Source: Bacillota bacterium
GTDB taxonomy: Bacteria > Bacillota > Clostridia > Christensenellales > Aristaeellaceae
DNA: 64,000 nt
Direction of reading: 5' to 3'
Assembly (NCBI GenBank): GCA_029548395.1
Contig: JAKPNM010000053.1
Span: forward strand, 1 to 64,000
How positions within the stretch are numbered: position 1 is the first letter of the stretch; each line of letters starts with the position of its first letter. Positions 59,762 through 64,000 of the stretch are shown here, one piece after another. The notes under the pieces were generated by a model. The model was not told the DNA's origin, made no database searches, and saw nothing but the letters and a program-made list of their open reading frames with translations. Made by a program: the position numbers and the translations under genes.

Positions 59762-60252
59762 CAGGATACCCCGCTTTCTATCCAGTCAGCTTCTTTGATC
59801 AGCAGGCGCTTTTCAAACTCACTGTTGACCAGGCCGCCCTCCAGAGATTCATCCAGGCAGTGCACCAGGTATTCATCTTCATGCAGGTGAACGGTAATGG
59901 TGCCTGGCGTCAGCGTGATGCAGTCAGCAAGCGCCACCCGCGCTGCCTTGGTTTGAAGCTTGGTATGAAACACCGTCAGTTTTGGTACAACAATGTCCCG
60001 GTCGGTCAGAATCATTTGCATTACCGTGAAGTTGGCCAGGGTAATTTCTTTGATCAGCAACCAGACAAAGCGCAGGTAACCGGGTAGCTGCTTCATAATG
60101 AACCACTGTCTTTTCATCGTCAGCCCTGGGGTGATGAAGCGTTGCACGAACCACGCCAGGGCAACGGAAAGAATGGCGCCGATCACTACCAGCTCCAGGG
60201 TTATCTTGGCATTAAAAAAGAGCCACAAAAAGAATAAGGCCAACGCGATCAC
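59761..60252 (-). CDS. mrpE: MrpE subunit
   Basis: A 163-residue protein. Two N-terminal helices, then a cytoplasmic domain with VALADCITLTPGTITVHLHEDEYLVHCLD, the MnhE signature. The start is GTG 60252, with AGGTGA about 6 bases upstream; an out-of-frame ATG at 60254 meets a stop at once. It opens the ten-gene antiporter operon, behind a consensus promoter. Confidence 0.9.
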   Translation of the reverse strand: MIALALFFLWLFFNAKITLELVVIGAILSVALAWFVQRFITPGLTMKRQWFIMKQLPGYLRFVWLLIKEITLANFTVMQMILTDRDIVVPKLTVFHTKLQTKAARVALADCITLTPGTITVHLHEDEYLVHCLDESLEGGLVNSEFEKRLLIKEADWIESGVS

Positions 60253-60309
60253 ATGTTCACCTACTTCTTCAATGATTCTTATTGGTGAATTGTTAGGCTC
60301 ACCAGTTGG

Positions 60310-60337
60310 ATTATAACAGACCCTTTCCGGCTGTCAA
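60310..60337 (-). promoter_or_regulatory. promoter of the Mrp-type antiporter operon
   Basis: Minus-strand TTGACA (60332-60337), 16-bp spacer, TATAAT (60310-60315); both hexamers match consensus exactly. The -35 box overlaps the selB stop codon (60334-60336), so the operon has its own strong start despite following selB. Confidence 0.82.
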
Positions 60338-62238
60338 CTGATGGCCATCTTCCGGGCTTCCCCCGTTTTTCTGGTGATACCTTTACGATCCCAGTACTCC
60401 AGAATAGCCAGGGCGTATTTGCGGGAGGTGGACAGCGCATCCCGGAAGTCTGCCAGGGTAACCTCTCCGTGCTGCTGCTGCAGTTGCAGGAAGGCTTGCT
60501 GCGCCTGGGCGAGGTCTTTTGACAAAAACAGGATGTCCGGGCTCACGGGGATCAGGCTGCCCTGGTCGAGCAGGTAGTCCAGCACCCGGGGGAACTCCTT
60601 CTCCTTGGTAAACTCAGCGAGCAGCGCCGATTTTTCCGGAGGGGAAAAACGGGCTTCTTCCAACCTGGTCTGCAAGCCCTCCAGCAGCGCCTGTTGCCTG
60701 GGGGTGAAACTGATGGCGTGTTCCGGCAAGGCAAAGACTGTCCCTGACCGGACAAACGTATTGCGGGACAGCAGCATGTCCAGCGCCTGGTCCGCCTCCT
60801 GTTGGTTTTGTCCGGGCAGCAGGGCGGTCCGGAACTCTTCCCGCCTGATCCCCATGCGCAAGGGATTCCTTTGATGAAAATCATTCAGGATCTCCCTGGA
60901 TTTCTCCTCCAGGATCCGCACATTGTCCTGATGAAGATACAGCCCTTCCTGCAGCTTGATTACCCTGCCCTGCGACAGCAGGGTTTCCAGGCAGGCTTCC
61001 ATTGCCTCCGCGGATACAGCGGTCTGCAGGGCCAGGGCTGCGCTGTGAACAAAGCGGGTGCCGTGGCCTTTGAGCAGGGCTTCCGCGCGGGCAGGCAGGT
61101 CCGCTCCGTGCATGGCGTGCAGTTTCTCCACGGCCTTGATGCTGGAAGGCCGGTGCTTGTAAGGGCTGGGATCTAGCACCGTGCCGCCTCCGACTGTTTC
61201 AAGCGGGGAATAAAACCGCAGTACAAAGGCGTCCCCTGCCTTGGCAGCGACAGCGTCTTCAAAGCGCAATTGGCCAAAGCCCTCCTCGCCGGGCAGCAGC
61301 TGCTCCCTGCCGCCCAGAAGAATCAGCTTGCACAGGGTTTCTCCGGAGCCGTGGTGGAAGTGCAGCCTGCTGCCATTCTCCAGAACGCGCCGGGAGTCAG
61401 GCAGCACGCGCAGCGCGACATCCAGCATCAGCCCGGGCTGCATGCTGCCGGGGCTTGCCAGCACGCTGCCCCGGGGGATGTCTTCCTGCCTGGCCTTTTG
61501 CAGATTCATGGCCACGCGCTGGCCTGCGTAGGCCCGCTCAACCAGATTGCCGTGCTCCTGCAGGCTTCTAATCCTGTAAGACTCCTCCAGCGGATACAGG
61601 GTGGCTTCCTCACCCTGGCTGACGCTGCCTTCTATCATGGTGCCGGTAATCACCGTGCCAAAGCCCGGCATGGTGAACACCCGGTCCACCGGCATACGGA
61701 AGGGGCCGTCCACGTCCTTGGCAGGCATCCGACAGACCAGGCCGATCAGGGTTTCCTTAAGCTGCCCGATGCCCTGGCCGGTATACGCGCTGACGACATG
61801 GATGGGCGCGTTGGCAAGGAAGCTGTCCGCCAGGCCTTCTTTAAGCTCCTCCAGCATCATTTCCAGCCAGTCCTCTTCCACCAAATCCGCTTTGGTGACC
61901 GCCACGCAGCCGTGGCGGATGCCCAGCAGCGACAGGATGCCCAGGTGCTCCCGGGTCTGGGGCATGATGCCCTCATCCGCAGCCACCACCAGCAAGGCCA
62001 GGTCGATGCCGCCGGCGCCTGAGAGCATGTTGCGGATAAACCTTTCATGTCCGGGTACATCCACGATACCGGCCCGGCTGCCGTCAGGCAGGTCCAGCCA
62101 GGCAAAGCCCAGGTCAATGGTGATGCCCCGGCGCTTTTCCTCCTCTAGCCGATCGGTGTCCATGCCCGTCAGGGCGCGGATAAGCGCAGTTTTGCCATGG
62201 TCCACATGCCCGGCGGTGCCGATGATCACATTACGCAT
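60334..62238 (-). CDS. selB: selenocysteine-specific elongation factor SelB
   Basis: A 634-residue GTPase that brings Sec-tRNA to UGA codons carrying a SECIS hairpin. The EF-Tu-like domains (about 1-340) include [17 protein letters not shown] (G1), [24 protein letters not shown] (G3) and [11 protein letters not shown] (G4). The C-terminal part (about 380-634) is the set of winged helices that bind SECIS RNA, ending [28 protein letters not shown], typical of SelB. It overlaps selA by 8 bases. Its target in this window is selD. Confidence 0.96.
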   Translation of the reverse strand: MRNVIIGTAGHVDHGKTALIRALTGMDTDRLEEEKRRGITIDLGFAWLDLPDGSRAGIVDVPGHERFIRNMLSGAGGIDLALLVVAADEGIMPQTREHLGILSLLGIRHGCVAVTKADLVEEDWLEMMLEELKEGLADSFLANAPIHVVSAYTGQGIGQLKETLIGLVCRMPAKDVDGPFRMPVDRVFTMPGFGTVITGTMIEGSVSQGEEATLYPLEESYRIRSLQEHGNLVERAYAGQRVAMNLQKARQEDIPRGSVLASPGSMQPGLMLDVALRVLPDSRRVLENGSRLHFHHGSGETLCKLILLGGREQLLPGEEGFGQLRFEDAVAAKAGDAFVLRFYSPLETVGGGTVLDPSPYKHRPSSIKAVEKLHAMHGADLPARAEALLKGHGTRFVHSAALALQTAVSAEAMEACLETLLSQGRVIKLQEGLYLHQDNVRILEEKSREILNDFHQRNPLRMGIRREEFRTALLPGQNQQEADQALDMLLSRNTFVRSGTVFALPEHAISFTPRQQALLEGLQTRLEEARFSPPEKSALLAEFTKEKEFPRVLDYLLDQGSLIPVSPDILFLSKDLAQAQQAFLQLQQQHGEVTLADFRDALSTSRKYALAILEYWDRKGITRKTGEARKMAIS

Positions 62239-63643
62239 CCTGTACCTCCAAGGAAGAAAGCACTGCCTTAAGCGCCCCGGTCAGTTCGGGCAGCTGATCA
62301 GGGAAAACGGTGCGCAAGTCCAACACCACCGCATCCTGCCGGATGTGGGCAATGACCGCCGGGCTGCCGTGGCGCAGGCGGTCCGCCAGACTGTTGGATG
62401 ACACAAGCCTGGATTTGAGGCAGAGCGCCACAGATGCAAGCGCCTCACCCGGCGCGGACCCTCCGCCCAACCGAGCCTGGCTTTCCGCCACTTCACATTT
62501 CAGGCCGGAAATGTCCTTGAGGGCTTCCATCAGGGCAAGCGCGCGCAGGCGCAGCGTCTGCTGATCTGTGCCCAGCATCCGGTACAAAGGGATGTGCCTG
62601 CGGGCCAAATCGGCATCGCGGTAAAGCTGAAGGGTGGCTTCCAGCGCAGCCAGGGTCATCTTGTCAGGGCGCAGGGCCCGCATGAGCGGATGGCGCCGCA
62701 TGACAGCAATCAAGTCTGTATTCCCCGCAAGGATGCCCGCTTGCGGGCCGCCCAACAGCTTATCACCGGAGAAACAGACCACCTGTGCGCCCTGGGCCAG
62801 TATCTCCCGGGGACTGGGCTCATCCTGCAGGCCATAGACGTTCAGCGGCAACAGCGCGCCGCTGCCCAGGTCGGCCAGCAGGGGCAATCCCGCTTCCCGT
62901 GCGATTTCGGCAAGCTCCGGGATGTCCACAGCCTGGGTGAAGCCAACCACCTTATAGTTGCTGGTATGCACTTTCATCAGCGCGGCAGTGCTTTCTCCAA
63001 TCGCCGCACGGTAATCCCCGGGCTTGGTTTTGTTGGTGGTTCCTACCTCCCGCAGGATGCACCCGCTTTGGGCCATGACCTCGGGCACACGGAAACTGCC
63101 GCCGATTTCCACCAGTTCCCCGCGGGATACCACCACCTCCCTGCCCCGGGCCACGGCAGCCAGCATCAGCAGCACGGCGGCGGCATTGTTGTTGACCACC
63201 AGGGCAGCCTGAGCGCCCAGAAGCTGGCTGATTAGCGTCTCCACATGAGCCTGCCGGTCGCCGCGCCTGCCGGTATCCAGGTCAAACTCCAGCGTGGAGT
63301 AGCGGGTGGCAGCGTCCAGGGCGGCCTGTGCCGCTTGTGTTGCCAGGGGGGCACGGCCCAGGTTGGTATGCAGCAGGATACCGGTGGCGTTGATCACCAC
63401 GGGCTTCTGGGTCTGCAAGCTTTTGCTGACGCGCTCTTCGCAGGCTGACAGCAATTCCGCATGTGCGGGCACGCAGGTCTGGCCGCTCCGGATGCGCTTA
63501 CGCACCTCCTCGAGGATTTCACGCAGCGTTTGGGCGACCAGCTGCTGTGAATACTGTGAGGTCAGCGCCTGTCCCTGCGCGGTTTTCAGCAAGGCATCCA
63601 CCTGCGGGATGCGCCGGAGAAGGTTGTGCGGCTCTTGGCTCAT
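62231..63643 (-). CDS. selA: L-seryl-tRNA(Sec) selenium transferase
   Basis: A 470-residue PLP enzyme converting Ser-tRNA(Sec) to Sec-tRNA(Sec). The N-terminus ([13 protein letters not shown]), [33 protein letters not shown] and the PLP-lysine region [15 protein letters not shown] are diagnostic. I start at ATG 63643: the upstream in-frame ATG at 63670 falls at or before the start site expected from the extended -10 box at 63676-63684. It forms an operon with selB and diverges from selD. Confidence 0.96.
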   Translation of the reverse strand: MSQEPHNLLRRIPQVDALLKTAQGQALTSQYSQQLVAQTLREILEEVRKRIRSGQTCVPAHAELLSACEERVSKSLQTQKPVVINATGILLHTNLGRAPLATQAAQAALDAATRYSTLEFDLDTGRRGDRQAHVETLISQLLGAQAALVVNNNAAAVLLMLAAVARGREVVVSRGELVEIGGSFRVPEVMAQSGCILREVGTTNKTKPGDYRAAIGESTAALMKVHTSNYKVVGFTQAVDIPELAEIAREAGLPLLADLGSGALLPLNVYGLQDEPSPREILAQGAQVVCFSGDKLLGGPQAGILAGNTDLIAVMRRHPLMRALRPDKMTLAALEATLQLYRDADLARRHIPLYRMLGTDQQTLRLRALALMEALKDISGLKCEVAESQARLGGGSAPGEALASVALCLKSRLVSSNSLADRLRHGSPAVIAHIRQDAVVLDLRTVFPDQLPELTGALKAVLSSLEVQDA

Positions 63644-63675
63644 AACAATACCCCGTTCATTTGATGACATGCCCT

Positions 63676-63684
63676 ATTGTAACA
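63676..63684 (-). promoter_or_regulatory. selA-selB promoter (extended -10)
   Basis: Minus-strand TGT-TACAAT forms an extended -10 element; no convincing -35 box is visible at 17 bp. Confidence 0.5.
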
Positions 63685-63759
63685 CAGTCCGCGCAGGCGG
63701 GCACGGGGGTGAATGGCAGCCTGCACATATGGTTTCGCCTTTAAATCCAGGACATGATT

Positions 63760-63768
63760 TGGTATAAT
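63760..63768 (+). promoter_or_regulatory. selD promoter (extended -10)
   Basis: TGG-TATAAT (63760-63768), a perfect extended -10 element, 31 bases before the selD start; the -35 region (TTTAAA) is weak. Confidence 0.55.
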
Positions 63769-63799
63769 GACGCAAACAAATGAGAAGGGGGGTGTACCG

Positions 63800-64000
63800 G
63801 TGAGCGATGCGCAGCGCATACGCCTGACCATGATGACCTCCTGCGGCGGGTGAGCGGCCAAGACAGGGCCGGGTGTCCTGGAGGAAATATTGCACCGCCT
63901 GCCCAAAGGGCCGCATGACCCGCGGCTGCTGGTGGGTTACGATACGGCGGATGACGCAGCCGTGTATCTGGTCAACGATGACACGGCGCTGATCCAGACC
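63800..64000 (+). CDS. selD: selenide, water dikinase SelD, a selenoprotein (UGA = Sec at codon 18; 3' end beyond window)
   Basis: SelD makes selenophosphate, the selenium donor for Sec-tRNA. From GTG 63800, preceded by AAGGGGGG, the frame reads [12 protein letters not shown], then TSCGG, UGA (63851-63853), [13 protein letters not shown], and later [12 protein letters not shown]. The C-G-G-U-A-A-K-x-GPG active-site motif and the GxxTxDDAAVY block are those of SelD, in which Cys or Sec occupies the catalytic position. The stop-like UGA is therefore selenocysteine, supported by adjacent selA and selB and a hairpin right after the codon. The first 67 codons are in the window. Confidence 0.93.
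63858..63881 (+). promoter_or_regulatory. bacterial SECIS hairpin of selD
   Basis: CCAAGACA (63858-63865) pairs with TGTCCTGG (63874-63881), 7 of 8 pairs, around the 8-base loop GGGCCGGG. It begins 4 bases after the UGA and exposes G residues in the loop at about the distance used by bacterial SECIS elements for SelB binding. No folding program was run. Confidence 0.7.

Noticed and set aside
63851-63853. UGA in selD as a nonsense mutation or pseudogene mark
   Set aside because: SelD homology continues across it, it falls exactly at the catalytic Cys/Sec position, and selA/selB and a SECIS-like hairpin are present.

Overview
The window looks like a chromosomal segment of a moderately GC-rich member of the Bacillota, most likely class Clostridia. 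The evidence is a typical Firmicutes housekeeping chain (yicC, gmk, rpoZ, coaBC, priA, def, fmt, rsmB, rlmN, PP2C phosphatase, PASTA kinase, rsgA, rpe), a T-box leader in front of thrS, strong AGGAGG ribosome-binding sites and consensus sigma-A-type promoters. I cannot place it to genus from sequence alone.

Positions 1-11.9 kb form an accessory region of small, mostly independently regulated units. These are a TetR/hydrolase pair with two operators, an MDR oxidoreductase with a DUF6326 membrane protein, an XRE regulator with a partner membrane protein and two matching operator candidates, and a MarR-controlled flavin operon (FMN-binding protein, MarR, two flavodoxin-fold proteins) with a perfect 22-bp operator over its start site. 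They are followed by a second hydrolase, an iron-sulfur-flavoprotein-like reductase, a CPBP protease, an SPFH protein and a sialidase with four Asp boxes but no signal peptide.

Positions 12.0-17.0 kb carry rpsB, tsf and pyrH, then an unrecognised membrane protein, a URO-D-fold protein and a Dus enzyme; the usual frr is not there. Positions 17.1-28.4 kb are the most distinctive part. This is a Ser/Thr phosphosignalling island with a membrane FHA protein, an exported vWA protein with a transmembrane segment and a cytoplasmic FHA domain, a zinc-ribbon kinase, a 1,904-residue transmembrane kinase with about seven repeated ectodomain modules, and an exported CHAP-type cell-wall hydrolase. I infer an envelope-sensing system.

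thrS (T-box controlled) and a complete IS30-family element (30,775-32,007) with 27-bp inverted repeats and an unusually long flanking duplication follow. After an exported protein of unknown function, the tightly overlapping housekeeping operon runs from 33.1 to 47.2 kb. It includes a second, conventional PP2C/PASTA-kinase pair. An exported SH3/peptidoglycan-binding protein and a convergent rtcB come next.

Positions 50.7-60.3 kb, on the minus strand, are one Mrp/Mbh-type cation antiporter operon with four large antiporter-like subunits and no hydrogenase or electron-input genes; the last subunit carries a 21-residue tandem repeat. The window ends with the selenocysteine machinery: selA-selB on the minus strand and, divergently, selD, which is itself a selenoprotein gene with an in-frame UGA at codon 18 and a hairpin just downstream. 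It is truncated by the window edge.
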